NCBI GenBank assembly: GCA_033675545.1
Contig: JAWDGP010006589.1
Span: 167,501-231,500, forward strand
Source of the DNA: Elysia crispata
Taxonomy: Eukaryota > Mollusca > Gastropoda > Plakobranchidae
Direction: 5' to 3'
Length of the DNA: 64,000 bases
Both the position numbers and the translations under genes were made by a program. Position 1 is the first letter of the stretch, and each line of letters begins with the position of its first letter. The notes under the pieces are model-generated. The model saw nothing but the letters and a program-made list of their open reading frames with translations. It did not search any database and had not been told where the DNA came from. Shown piece after piece: positions 1-60,600 of this stretch.

Positions 1-1915
1 GCTATCTTGAATATTTCTGAGGTTTTGCAGGAAAGGCTAATAGGCCATTAGCTACACTATGACGTTATATTTTTAAACTGACTGACATTATTTGCATAAA
101 TTCCTCCCACCCAGGTACTTAGCATAATCGCTTTTTGCAAACATGCTAGCCCTCTCACTGAGAATGTAAGTGTTATGTAAGGGTTGCATGATGACTGCCA
201 GTGATGCTTTAATGCTACCGGTACTGAGTACTAGCCTGGAACAGGTGCACACGCGCTGTGTAGAGTGTATTTCCACTGCATGCTCACACAGTTACATTAC
301 ATTACAATCACATGATCCGAGAGAGTTTTACCAGCAGCAGTAGATTTAACTGCTTGGCCAGACTGACTAAGCTTAACGCTTGCTTGCAGCTTCCGATGTA
401 AACAATGCAAGCTGATTTGCACACTTGACTAAAGAAACCACATGTTATTCCGTTATGACTTATGCTTACAGTATGTAACTCTGCGAAACATGGCTATTTA
501 CAGAAAAAAAACTTGGGGAAACCTTGACTTCTTAAGAAGCAAAATATTACAAAACTGTCTCGACTTTCACTGCAAATTTAAGAGACAGCTATGACTACTT
601 ACACGAGAATATATTATTGGACTATCTGGACCTTTCTTGCACATGATAAGTCTCCCTAGTTTATGAGCAACTGTACTCCTGCAAGAGATGACAATGTAAA
701 TCATAAGAGTTTAAGTTTACTTGATACAATCAGACAGAGAGTCAGACAGATAGACAGCTAAACAGATTTATATATATATAGAGAGAGAGGAGGGATAGAC
801 AGTTACACAGAGAGTGGGGGCACAGTTGAGGATCAAACATATGTAATGCCATAAACTAAAAGCAATGCTTATCATGCCACGTACATAGCACTGATCCTTT
901 ACAAACAATGAACTTTATTTGATATTTGTAATGAAAATTTATTGATTATATTCTAGAATAATCAAAATATGTGGAAGAAAGGCTAGAAAAAAAAATACAT
1001 TTTTTTCCTTTAAAGAACAGAAGCAAATACAAGAGCATTTTTCACAGAGAAAAAAAATTAGTATCAAGCAAAAAAACCACCAGGAAAGATCTTTAAACCT
1101 CAGTAAAATTCAATATGAAAAAAAAATTTAACTAGGATGCAATAAATGCATTAACTTTCAAAACTCTAGTTCACAACAATAAAAAGCCAGATGAAGCAGA
1201 CACATCCCTACAGGTGATCCCTATTTAACTATTTCATACTTAATTGATTGAGGGTAGAATGAATTTAAGTGCAAATGGTTAGTACATAAATTTGGCTTTG
1301 TCTTAGTTCTAAGCAGGTCCAAATATCTAGATGAAATCTGCAGAGACTGAGCTAGAAATTGATTATAATTATAGAAGAAATTAAGAGATTTGAATTAAAG
1401 AGGGCTATGGTGTTCATCAAGGGAGAGAATAACTGATATTGCAAAGAAGGCAGTGGGACTTTGCAGATTGCAAAAAAAAAAAAAAAATTTCAAACTCAGT
1501 TGCATTTAGATAAAAAATGTATTGGCAATATTTGGCCAGTATGCTGATACTCCAAAATAAATTACACTACAAAAACATAGCATAAGTTATATAGTTAAGA
1601 ATATTGAATGCTCAGTATATGATAATTATCATATCACAGTAAAATCAACGATAAGAAAAAAAATGTTACAATGAGAATATTTTGTACGCAGGATTAGAAA
1701 GGGCAGTCATGTTATTTCTTAAATATTGCACGCATTTATTAAACAAAAATAATGAAACTAACTTTCTCAAAGATCACCATATTATTAGAATACTATTTCT
1801 AAATCTCAAGGATAAGGATACCTTTCAGCACCTTAAATAAAATTGTATATAAAACATTCATAGTTCAATAGCTTCATCATAAAGAAGAAAAAAGAAATAA
1901 CAATTCTAGTCTTAC
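1..1915. other. intronic or 3'-flanking sequence of CI-MPR
   Basis: AT-rich, with poly-A runs and a short TATA/GAGA stretch near 770-790. I see no exon with receptor-tail features. Probably part of the intron that follows the transmembrane exon. Confidence 0.5.
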
Positions 1916-48500
<46,585 letters not shown>

Positions 48501-48654
48501 GTTGTTGTCTTGTTGAAAGCCTATAAAAATACTCAATCCTGCAGAAGAGTTCTTGTCACATGACGGTCATGGGGTGAATGATCTGTTATGTCATGTGATC
48601 AATTATGAGTTCTTCTTTGAAAAGAATAAATAAAGCATCGTTTAGGTAAACAAG
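48501..48654. promoter_or_regulatory. bidirectional promoter between CI-MPR and FIG4 with two M-box/CLEAR-like sites
   Basis: Only 154 bp separate the CI-MPR start codon (minus strand, 48500) from the FIG4 start codon (plus strand, 48655), so both 5' UTRs and the core promoter must lie here or in very short overlap with it. GTCACATGAC (48555-48564) differs by one base from the palindromic CLEAR element GTCACGTGAC. GTCATGTGAT (48590-48599) contains the classic MITF M-box TCATGTGA. Both are binding sites for the MiT/TFE family, which controls lysosomal genes in animals. A TATAAAA at 48522-48528 on the plus strand could serve FIG4. The function is inferred; the spacing and motifs are seen. Confidence 0.8.
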
Positions 48655-51600
48655 ATGGAGGAGGTACCGATAATAACCTGGACTCAAAAGCTTGTGTTGT
48701 ATGAAACCAAAGCGGTATGGACTATTTTGCTCGATATCTGACGTTTAGCAAGATTGAAGAAGTTTAAAAAGTCAGTGGCTCTACCTAATGGGGGAGGGGA
48801 TATTCCCGCGACCGATACCTAGATCTAGATCTACTTGGGAGGGATCTTATATATACGATATAATCTACATAAACTTTAAAGTGTGGGTGTGTTTTTTTTT
48901 TGTTTTTTTTTTTTTTTGGGGGGGGGAGTATGATCGGTATCTATCTGATGCAGGAGGAAATTTGTGACGAATAGCATATTATTTATTCTCTATAGGGGGT
49001 TTTATTTATATTTACATCTAAATTTTTATATCTATTATCAAAAAGCACTTAATTGTCAGGAAGGAGAGAAAAGGCTATTATTGCTGATATCGGCACAACT
49101 CACCCTAAGCTTTAAAATTGTATTTTTCTTGATGAATTTGATATATGCTGAACATGAATATGAAGGTTTTATTCATCGCAAATAAAACTTTTCAAGATAA
49201 AAGCCTTTTTTTGTGGTTCTAAAATCCCATTAAACTACAAGCTTTGATTTCGTCAGAAAACATTCAATTGTGAAGTCGAACATGAGGTGGGCCTATATCT
49301 GCAATTTTATAGAGAAAAGTGTGTTGTAATTGGCGTATCCTAGATGTTTAGGGAGATATCAATTTTGCCACTAACAAACGTGTATGGATGACATCATAAC
49401 TTTTGAGGTAGATGTCATCAATCGGCGGGATAGTAAAATCCTGCCTTTATGCTACTGCACCTTTACCCCTGGACCGCTTTCTCTCCTCTGAAGATAGAAC
49501 TAGAGCCTCCTTCCAGTATTACTGATACTGCTACTTTACTTGGTCTATCTTTCTCAGCCTCTGATAAACCAAAATTTAACCATAAGTCCCAAAGCTATTT
49601 TTTTTTTAAACAAGAGAGCTTTGAATTATGTTATGAGTATAATTTACATTCATGAGGTAGACTTGTAGTTTTATCTTGTAAACCATATTTTTCCCTTCGT
49701 CCAGAGATACTATGTTGTGGGATCAAACAAAGCAGAGACCAGATTCAGAGTCCTCAAGATTGACAGAACAGAACCTAGGGAGCTCTCCTTACATGATGAT
49801 AAAGTGAGTATAAGTGTTAGTTTTTAGAAAATAGAGTGTTGTTTATAGTAATACAAGGCGAGGTTTCATACATGTAAATTTTAATTTAAATGAAGTGCAA
49901 ATCACTTTCAATAGCTGTAATATTTGCAAGTTTGATTTGATTTGAAGTTTGTTGTCTGAAAAACTGTATAGAATTAGAAAATGAAGCTTATTTTGTGTGC
50001 CACACTCAACTTTTCAATGACTTAAATTTAAATGTGTCTTACCCGTTTTATAACTTTCATTATACTGAACAGGGACCAGTTCAAAGAAACATGAACTGTA
50101 AATTGTATATTCATTAAACTTTCATGGAATAAAATTTGTTGAAGGCGTAAAGATAAAAATAAATGTTGTCCTCAGGTGGAGTACAGTAGGACAGAGATTC
50201 GCAGTGTACTGTCCATGATTGATGGAGGAAACAAGCCCAAGAAAGGAAATGTTTATGCTGGTCTTTCAAAAAACATCTCAGCATTTGGGATAGCTGGTCT
50301 GTCCTTTGGATTATCACATTCCATTTTCATTTTATTGGTAAAACATGGTGTTCAAGTTAATTTCATAAGACATGTGCAATATATCATAGGTAATATTCAA
50401 ATTGGGGGGCATGCACTTGTTTTTAAAAGAAAAGCATAAATGTGTTAAAAGTGAAAAGAAAAAAAATGCAAATTTTCTTTATGATAGGAAAAGCAACCAA
50501 TTAGACCATCAGAAATATTTTAGGATTTAAAACCTCAATGTACCTCATAAATTTGTGTAAAAATCGTTTTTTTATACACCGTTACCTCTTAGATGTCTCA
50601 AGTGAAGGCATCAAGTGGAGTTGATTAAATCAATGCAATTTTATCACAGTTTTTATGCTTCCAGGTTTTGTCCGCTTCATGGAGGGCTACTATATGATTT
50701 TGATTACAAAAAGGAAGAAAGCAGCGGTAATTGGCCCTCATACCCTGTATAAGATTGAGGATACCTCCATGATATACATTCCCAATGATGCTGTCAGAGT
50801 TGTCCATCAAGAAGAAAGCAGGTCCATGATCATTTTTTGAGATAGTTATTTTATTATTAAAATGTCTTCTTTCCTAATTATAACCCTTACTTAATGTGAA
50901 AAAGGGATGACAAACTCTCACTGTAGATGCTGTTTTAAAGGATATATGAAATATTCAGAGAGAACCTTTGAATTCATTTTTTTGTCCACCTTTATGTTAA
51001 CTTTTAAACGTAGGCATAACTTGATTAAAATTCCTGGAAATTTTAAAGGATGCCTGTCAAAGAATACATATAAGTTATTCCACAAAAACTTTTATGTTCA
51101 TTTTTTTATCCAAAGTATTTTGTTAAAAACTTGATTGATTAACTTTCATCTGATTTGTTGTCATAAAAATAAGCTTTTACATATGACTTGACTTTTTTCT
51201 TTCAGAAAAAAATATTTAGATCTCTTAGTTTTGCTTTTCTAATGTGACTAGATGAAGGAAATTGAATAATATTACCCAATACAAGATGCAATAAAGAGGC
51301 AGTAGTATATTAAAAGTAGGTATTTCTACAGGCCAGAAATTTTCCTTCAGCTTTTTTTCATCTTTCAGATACCTCAAAATGTTCCAGAATGTTGATTTGT
51401 CAAGCAATTTTTACTTCAGGTTAGAGGCAAGATAGACCTATATGATCAAGACTTCTATAAAATATATATACCTTTAACCCAAAACCTTATTTATGCTACT
51501 TGTAAATACAAAGTAAAGATTGAATTAGTTTTCACATGTTTTTTCTTTTGGTTTCATTTTACACTTGTATATTATTTTAGCGTGCGAATAAAGCAGTTTT

Positions 51601-54600
51601 AAAATCAAACAAATTTAAATTATTCAAAGTGAATATGGAAGGGTAACATACAGAACCCAGGAATCTGAAGACTAGAAGAAGATGTATAACCTGAACGGTG
51701 CTTCCTGACAAATCACTGCATTACGCCTTGTTATAACACATAACGAATCTACGTTTCTCAAATTATCTTTAATATCTTTGAGACTATCATAAGTTGGCTG
51801 TGGTGAAAAGATTAAAAATTAACACTGATTCTAAGGACAATTTTGCTCATTAAGGTATATATGTATGTTGTTGAAATTTTACTTTGTACAAGTGACTTAA
51901 ACTAAATGGATTTTTAAACAAAAATTTATCCTGTTTATCTGCTTTTAGCTATATCTCTGGATTGATTGTAAATATATTGTAATATTTGCTCACATAGTCG
52001 AAAGAGAAATATATATCTTTTTCTTTATTTCTTGTTTTTTTTTTTTCAGTTTCATATTTCATTAATTTTTGTAGATATGTATGTGTATGCTGTGTGAATA
52101 AATTTCCAATCTCAATTTTTCCTCTGTTTTTTAACTTGATAGTATACTATTTTCTATATGAGGCTTTTTGTTTTTCTCAGCTATAGCTATGATCTGACAC
52201 ATACACTTCAGTTCAACATGGCACCACTGAGGGGCCCCAGCACCAAAGCTGCACCTAGTCAGTCTCACCCCCAACAGTCACAAGCTAGGACTAGTGACTA
52301 CATCTCTTCTGATCTTGAGCCTGACATCGGTCCAAATACCATCCGAGCCACCAAAGCTAAGTCTGAAGAAGACTCTCATGGTAGCAAAGAAGAGGAGCAG
52401 GCAGAAGCAAGAATAGAGGCTTCTCACAAAAATGGGGCTCTTTCAGATTTGAGAGACCAAGAATTTGCTATCAGCGATGTGACTTCTATACGAATTACCC
52501 CAACCTCAGCCTTGGACATTTCAGTCCAAAGAGATATAGAAAGTCAGAGAGGTGACGATTTATAAGTACATGCTAATATTTAGAGTTTTTTGGCTTAACT
52601 GGTGTATAATTTTCACATATATCAATGTTAATTCATACTTAACATCACATCTGAGAATGTCAATGGGTTGAAACTTTGAAATAAAACTATACATCTGCAG
52701 AAGGTTTGTGAAAATGAAAGGGATGACATTGTGATTGGTTAAAAATAGATGTGCAATATTTTATAATTAATAAATTAAGGCTTATTTCTTTTTCAAGTAT
52801 GAGGTTGGAACAGTAGGGTCAACTCCTTTTTACAAACTCAGTTCCAATCTGTTTTGATCTCATGCTTTCCTCTTAAGAAACTAGCAATTTGCATAATTAC
52901 TCTATCTTTGATTAAATGTTGTTTTTTTTTTGTAGGGTTTTATATGAACTAATACCACCTCCATTCAACTGAAAATTTTGTGTTTAATTTAAAAACCATC
53001 TCTGACACCACAATAAAATTTTATTTCTTGTAGAAAGACAAAGAGAATAAGAACGCATCACAAAATAAATTGGGTTTCTCTCCATCCTTTATAGTTCCCA
53101 CAGTGTGCGGAGTAAAGAGTGCACCTAACCGAAAGTTTGTGTGGAACAATCATTTGCTCCAAGCATTTGAGAACAAAGTTCATTCTGACTGGATACTTTA
53201 CATAATCCATGGTTTTATTGGACAAAGCAGTATCCTTAATTGGATTTTTGCCATGTCTTACTATTAGTTCATCGTGTTTCTTTTTTATCAAATAGAGCAA
53301 TTTAAACTTGCAGGTATGATTGATATATATTATATCTCTTTGACTATATGGAATGTTTTTTGTACCATTCTGTCTTTTTTTTTTCTTTAACTTGAAAATT
53401 AAGAGGTAAAATTCAGGAGTTGAACAGATTTTGGCACTTATCCTTTCAGTTTCAGCATTAATGAATTAAGTCTTCATCAGAAAGTAATGCTAAAAAAGTT
53501 TTACTGTGCATTTTTTCTAAAGTGCTGACCATATTTTCAATTTTCTGTACAGCTTAGCAGTGGAGCTAGGTTGATCTATTGCTATTATACTTGTAGATTA
53601 TCTTTTATTTGAAATGTTGTATGTTATTTTCCTTTACCAAAGAAAGATGTTTGTGTCTATGGGAAGTCAGTTTATCTGACAGTCTTAGGAAGGAGATCAA
53701 ATCAGTTTGCTGGGACAAGATTTCTAAAGAGAGGAACTAATTTAGAGGTAAGTAAAGCTTAAGAATCAAATAAAAAAATTTGACTTTCTTTTGAAACGGC
53801 TCAGCAAATAATGTTTTTCTTTTTTCTTTTTATTGCAAGTAAAAAATGAGAGGTGAGAATTGAATTTCCTCAAAGTCTACGATTTTGCCAGGAAAATCCT
53901 AGGGTTGAAATATTTTCATACACATGATGATTCTCCTCACAAATCATCTCTAACCAAAATGTTAGCAAGGTTTGTACTAAAAGAATACAGGGTAACTTTT
54001 AGAGCATTTTTTTTTACATAAAACACTATAATGGATCAACTTGATATTTTAAGAAAAATAGAAAGTTGTGATTTGTGCCTTTTTTCTAGGGTTATGTAGC
54101 AAATGAAGTTGAGACAGAACAAATTGTCCAGGATACATCGGTGACATTTTTGAACCGTGGAAAAGTGTCATCCTTTGTTCAGCACCGTGGTTCAGTTCCT
54201 TTATTTTGGTCTCAAGATATTGCTAAGATGGTGCCCAAACCTCCAATTTCATGTGAGTTGAATTGTTGTAAATATTCACGAAATCTTTTTATATTGCCAG
54301 TAAAAAACACTCTAGAGTTGCATGAAGATTTGCTTTTCTTATCTATTGCACCAGTTCTATTACACAGTAATCATTGCCCTTAACAATTTAGCTGATAAAA
54401 TCCAGGGTTTAAAACATTTCTTTGAACCTAACAAGGGTAGCAATCATTTAATAGAAATAGCGAAGAGAGATTTCTTTTCCAATTTCACAAGGGGTGTTGT
54501 TTTGGTCTGTTTCCTCATCGGTTCTGACAGTTTAATGTTTAGTTTACTTTGTAATCTCTGCCTATGAATGTCAAAAATGTTTCAAAGGTAAATAATGTTG

Positions 54601-57600
54601 ATAAACAAAATATTTTACTTAAATTTCTAGAAATCAAGAAATATTCTTAAAAATTAAATTCTTAAATTGACCAGATTTGAATCATTGAAACAATTAATTT
54701 TTTTTAAAATTCAAATATTTTTTTTAATCCTACACAAGTACTAAATAATATTTGTGGTATTTTTCAGTGGACCAGAGAGATCCATACTCTAGTGCAGCTG
54801 GCATGCACTTTAATCAGCTTTTATGTCGTCATGGTGCGCCACTCATTGTTCTTAACCTTGTCAAGGTAAAAAAACAGGCATAGAGAGGGAAAGTTAATCT
54901 TCTAGACGTTTCTTTTCATTTGTGTAATACGTTTATAGTGTGTGTGGTTTATTTGAGAATTTTCTGTCAATCAAAAGAATCTATTGACTTTGCATGCTGT
55001 TTATTTTATTTTTATCATATTTTTTTTCTTAACTAAATTCTTCTAAATGGAAAACAAAGAAATCAAAGTTTTTTTAATGGGTGATAATGTTTCTAGAATA
55101 TTTGTGATTCATCAGGGCTATACTGTTCACATTGGCTTTGACATATGCCGGAAAATTCTTAATTTAATCAAGAATAGGAGCAAGGTCTTTCCTGCTCAGC
55201 CTTTATTGTATTAATCTAGAGCAATAGCATGGACCTTCTTGTGACTAAGCTTTGTGAAACACAGTCTAGCAAGCTGTTATGCTATCAGCAATACTAACAC
55301 TTACGGAGGTAAAGTGATTTGCCAAGAACTTGTAGCTTGTAGGTATGAACGACATGGCCTGTCAGCAGATGAGACTGATTGTTTGTTTTCTCATCTTAAC
55401 TTTGCAAGATGAAGACCTGTGTGATATTTTGCAATAAGTCATAGAATAAGTTTTAATGTGCAAATGATTTGAGATTTTCATTGACCATTGATAAACTCTT
55501 TCTCTCAGACCAAAGAAAACAAGCGCCATGAGAGTATACTAAGTGAGGGATTTTACAGCACAGTGGAATACTTGAATCAGTTTCTGCCAAAGCAACATGG
55601 TATCCAGTACATTCGTTTTGATATGGCTCGTGTCAACAAAAGGTAGATTTTTTTAAGCCTGCTGCACTTGTGAAGCAGCCTGTAACCCAATCGGGTCATG
55701 AGGTCAACCACCCCGTCAGAACGGGGATTCCCCTTTCCTCGCAACTTAAGTTTTTAGGTCTAATTTTCACACCAAAACAATGGAGAATTTAAGCTTATAC
55801 ATGAAAGGAAGAACTACAAAAATCATATAATTTGTTACATCTATATTTCAATGATAGGAGGATATATTTTTTCCTCCTTTTTTTTATTTAATTGATGGAG
55901 TTATTGAGCGTATTAACAAGTACATGAATTTGGAACAATCATTATGTGGTGACGTTTTTACGGGACATTTATCAAAAAGTGACACAGTTTGGGGATGAAA
56001 TTTTTACAGCATTTCATATATATGTTGAACTTAACTCCCATCAAAGGGCATTAGCGAAGAGTTCTCCGTTTCTAAGTTATGCGGGCTTGAGTTATGATAG
56101 TCCACTTCTTACAGCGCTGGTACGGCGTTTTGATATAAAATAATAAATCTAAACAATGATAGAACATCAAAGTTCAATCTGTAGAGCGTCAATATATATG
56201 AGAGAGACCTGATCTTAGCTATTAACAAAGTTATAAACACGCACTAAGAAATGAATGAAACTTATGTAAGGTTGCGCGTTGTCTTAGTTTACAAGTAAGT
56301 CATACGTTTACTTTGCCTTACGTTCTTCAATTGGCAGGGCGTATGCTAAGAGCTCTTTCTCTCTGTAATATTTTCAAGCTTTTATAACTTTCTTCAAATC
56401 TCTGACCCCTAAGTGCTTTGAATTTAATTACATGAGAATATTAATAGCATATTGTAAAGATCTTTTTTTTTCTTTTTTTTTTGTTACTGCAAATGATTTT
56501 GAACACCAAAAGTTAGTAACGAGCCGTTGATAAAGTCCGCACAGAGAAACTTTTGATTGTTTCCTCTATTTGCTACTTAACAAGCTATCACCACAAGGTC
56601 TGCAAACTTCATGGAGTTTTTGATTGTGTTCAGATTTTAAGTGCTGCTCCATATTTAACAGTTTTGATTTGAGGCTACTAAGGTAGATCTATAATGTAGA
56701 GTGTTATTTGCGGCTGGTTTGTACAGACCCGAGCGTGTGGAATTATTTTAAAAAATCATATAAAATCACTGAAAAAAACGTTTCACACTTGAAACTTTCA
56801 CAAGCTCTTTATATTAATCTTTTAAATATCGGCAAACAATTTTTAAGTGATAAAATTGTTTCACTTTTGAAATATTCCTATTGAACTGAGGTGTTATGAA
56901 AATCATGACTTTTTTCAGTACTTTTACTAGGAGTATGAAGATTCACCTGTACCATGTAAACACGTTATAATTGATAAAAAATATAGCGTTGTACTCAGGA
57001 CAATTTCAGCTTTGAAATGATTATATGTTTGATATACTTGGTGTTAATGAGGCCAGATTTATTGCGTTGCAAAAACAAGTAAAAAAATCCCAATATTAGA
57101 TTTAGCAGCAGTGCACGGTCACGCACAGGCACACATGTTCGTAGCCTGCCTGACAGGTGATTAATCACTGATCCGCCCACTAACTGTGGGCATCTGAGGT
57201 AGGCTCTGGAAGCAAACTATATTGCCTCTTTTTGGTCTCTTTTAACAGCCATGTACTGAATAAGGATTGGATTAGAATATGTTAGTCCGTGCGCCACACT
57301 GTGTGGCGAGCCTTAAAAATGGTTCTTTTCCCCGCCACATAGTGTAGCAAGCCAGATACAAATAGTTAATATGATGTCATTCAAAACAGCTGTTCTGTGT
57401 TTCCTTTTGTAAGAGAAAAAAGGAATATTGCAATGCAATCCCCTGTGGAAAATTTGTATAAAATTGTATTTAATCATATGAATCCTGTCTGAAAGAAAGC
57501 TTGTTTTCAAATATTTTCTTCTATATTTTTAGCCTTTTTTCACATGAGCTCAATTGATTAATAATTAAATCTAACTTAATTATCTGGCGTTATGAATTCT

Positions 57601-60600
57601 AGATGAGTTAGTCTGGTCCCCAAAGTGGGTTAACCAGATCCACAAACAATTTTAGTGCTTGTTCTTTATTTGGATTTAAAAAATTGTGTTATTAAGACAG
57701 AGAGAGAGTGTGTAGACCACCTGGACAAAACTTTCACACACTTGCTAGTAAGAGTAAGCCTGGCTAATATGCCTTTATGCTTGGTATTATCCTCCATCAA
57801 ATAAAGCAGTAATAAAGTTTAGATTCTCAGTGTACATATGCCTGGATATAATCTGGATGATATCTTTGGACCCCCAACAGGTCCTCCCCCAAAGACATCA
57901 TTGCCATCTCTCATTCTAGGAAGAAACATTTTTGATCAATACCAGCTAGGCCCCCCCAGTCTTGCAAGTTTCATAGTGCAGAACTCACAGCACCTTCCAA
58001 TTAAGATAATGAATGATGTTGCACCTACAAATTAATAATGAAAACAGGGCCTTTTGCATATAACATGGCCAGTCAATTAAAATGCCAAAATTGACTTTCC
58101 TTTTATTAGCAAAATTTATATACACAGTTTCAATTTTTATTTATTATTGTGATTTGATTTTCTTATGTCTGAAGAATAGAAGAATAGTATATTGATACGC
58201 ATTTAATCATGCATCCGCATATACAAATTAAAGCATTAACACATAAACAATGTTTTGCAAGTCATTTAAGATTTTATTGCAGATTTAACCAGCCCATTAC
58301 TATCTACCCACAGAAAAGATGCAGATGTAATGTTAAGACTGAACCGGATAGCCCGCTACTGTATGAAGCAGACAGGATTATTTCTTAGTGTCCAGCCAAG
58401 CCAAGCATCCTATCTCCTCAAAGACCCAGAGTGAGTGTCTACATAAAGCAGTTCAAGCAGTTTCAAAGAAACTAACTGGTTTTGGACTTAAAAATAAAAA
58501 AATGGGTTTGAATTTGATATACATTTAACTTATCAAAATAAAGCTTTTGAGAAATCCACTGCATATTATCTTCCTTGCTATTGCTTCACTTTCATTGAAG
58601 TATTTTTTTTTTTCTGTGCATAGCTTTCCCAAAGCTAAATTTTACTGTGCAAAGTATAAATCTATATATCAGTTTCATTCGAGAAAAATGTGGAAAAAAT
58701 ATATGTAACAAAATATACAGGAGCAAAGAAAGAAAATAATTGAATTCACATAAACAAACAAAAAAAGATGTCATGACTATTTTTGTGTTGGATAAGAAAT
58801 CACTATTATTTTAATAAAAATCTATAGTTTCAGGCAGATAATATATTCTTTTGCTAACTGTGGTTATTTTATAATTATTTTGCCATTCCTCTGCCTTCAT
58901 TCTTTTCTGAGTTTCCATAAGAATATATGTGGAGCAAATCTATAATATTAGTGTATTCAAACAGGATGAAGTCTCTTCAGGGTGAGTGGGGACCCACAGG
59001 CTGCAGGCAAACAGGTGTAGTGAGAACCAACTGTGTGGACTGTCTTGACCGAACCAACACAGCTCAGTTTGCCCTGGGACGCAGTGCTTTAGCTTACCAA
59101 GTGAGGCCCATTCTTCATTCCTGTTTTACAATAGCTGAGGACTGTAATTTTTTAATGAGTTTCTTCATCTTTTTTGTAAAACTAATACATCATTTACAAT
59201 TTCAATCATTGGTTTTCGTTATTGTCTTGTGAAAACTCTTCATGGAGGTCTTTCTTTAATCCATAGATTAATTAAATGGGCACCATACTGTTGACAATAG
59301 AAATAATTTAATAATAGATTGCTCACAGCTTTAAAACATCCTTAGGTAAAGAAAAACATTTCTCTGATGTGTTAAGCACTGACAGGAGAGGAGTGATTTT
59401 TATCTGTATTCTCTGATGTTAGAAGGCCCTATAATCTTTTTTTTTTGTTTTTGAGAATATTTTTTTGGATTGTTTTGAGATGAAAATAGTTATTAATCTG
59501 TTTTATCCAGATCAATTATTTATAAACATTTTTTTTTCCTTCTGAGTTTCATGAGCTTGTTGGTACTGTTCTTGCAATTGATAACAGGTAAAAAAAAAAT
59601 GCTCGTTCTAATAAGAGACTTGATGGTAGCAAATGCCAAATTGCCTTTTCAAAAAAGTCTTTTTTCTTATTTTATTTTAATAGAAAACTGCATTGTGAGG
59701 CACATGATGGCAAATTTAATGAACTTAGCGACATTCATATTTCAGCTTTATGCAATGGGAGTTCTTCAGAGCACCCATCTTGACTTTGATACAGACTGTG
59801 TAAAGTGAGTATCATAATTCAGTGAGCAATAAGATATGTTACTCTCATATTCAGCTTCGACACAGCATCTTGTCACTGAGGACTTGATTTTGGCAGCACT
59901 GATAGAAAATTATATAACGTCTATAAATTGATGTTGAAAACTTATTTGACATATTTTAGGTTTGGTTCTTCTTCATCGAAATATTGAAATGAATAAATAC
60001 AAACTTATGATTTACCTGAATGAATACTTAAAAGTTATTAGGGCAGATGGGTTAATAAAAGTTGATTGAAAAAGATCTTGATTTTGGCCCATCTGAAGTT
60101 TAGAATGTCATACTTCAGTTGAAAGGTGAGAACTTATTTAAAAAAGGAATAATGCTTGAGGTGAAGAATGCAAATCTTTAATATTGAGCTGTCTCCTGTT
60201 TCTTTCAGACATTTGAACAAACATAAATGATTATCATAAGTGCAGCATTGAATAGGGTGTTTGGCACATATGTCCTCACCTAAATGTATGTGAAAAGATT
60301 TACAATTGCTGCTGTTATTATAACACTAGAATGATGCAATGTTCTTAAAATTTCTCATGGGCATGGATTATTCATTCGTTAAGTATGGCCAGTTTACATG
60401 ACTCTTTGAGGGGAGTAAATGTTAAACTATGGAAGACACACATTTTAAATGAAACCAGGAATGTCCATTGTGATTGTCAGGCACAAACACACACTCTTTC
60501 TCTCTGTCTACTTATACATTTCTCCTTTCCATATGCATAGAATGCTTGAGGAATTATATGAAGACCATGGGGACACACTAGCGCTTCAGTATGGAGGAAG

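Noticed and set aside
1-26. Possible CI-MPR tail exon at the left edge (a CTCAG acceptor followed by KYSR-like bases on the minus strand)
   Set aside because: The frame that would read KYSR hits a stop, and the phase needed from exon 43 gives a different, unrecognised reading; too short to judge.
48522-48528. TATAAAA as the TATA box of CI-MPR
   Set aside because: It is about 20 bp from the CI-MPR start codon and in the wrong place for a minus-strand start; it could only serve FIG4.
53031-53037. TAG at 53031-53033 as the FIG4 exon 7 acceptor
   Set aside because: It would put exon 7 out of frame with exon 6; the AG at 53036-53037 restores frame.
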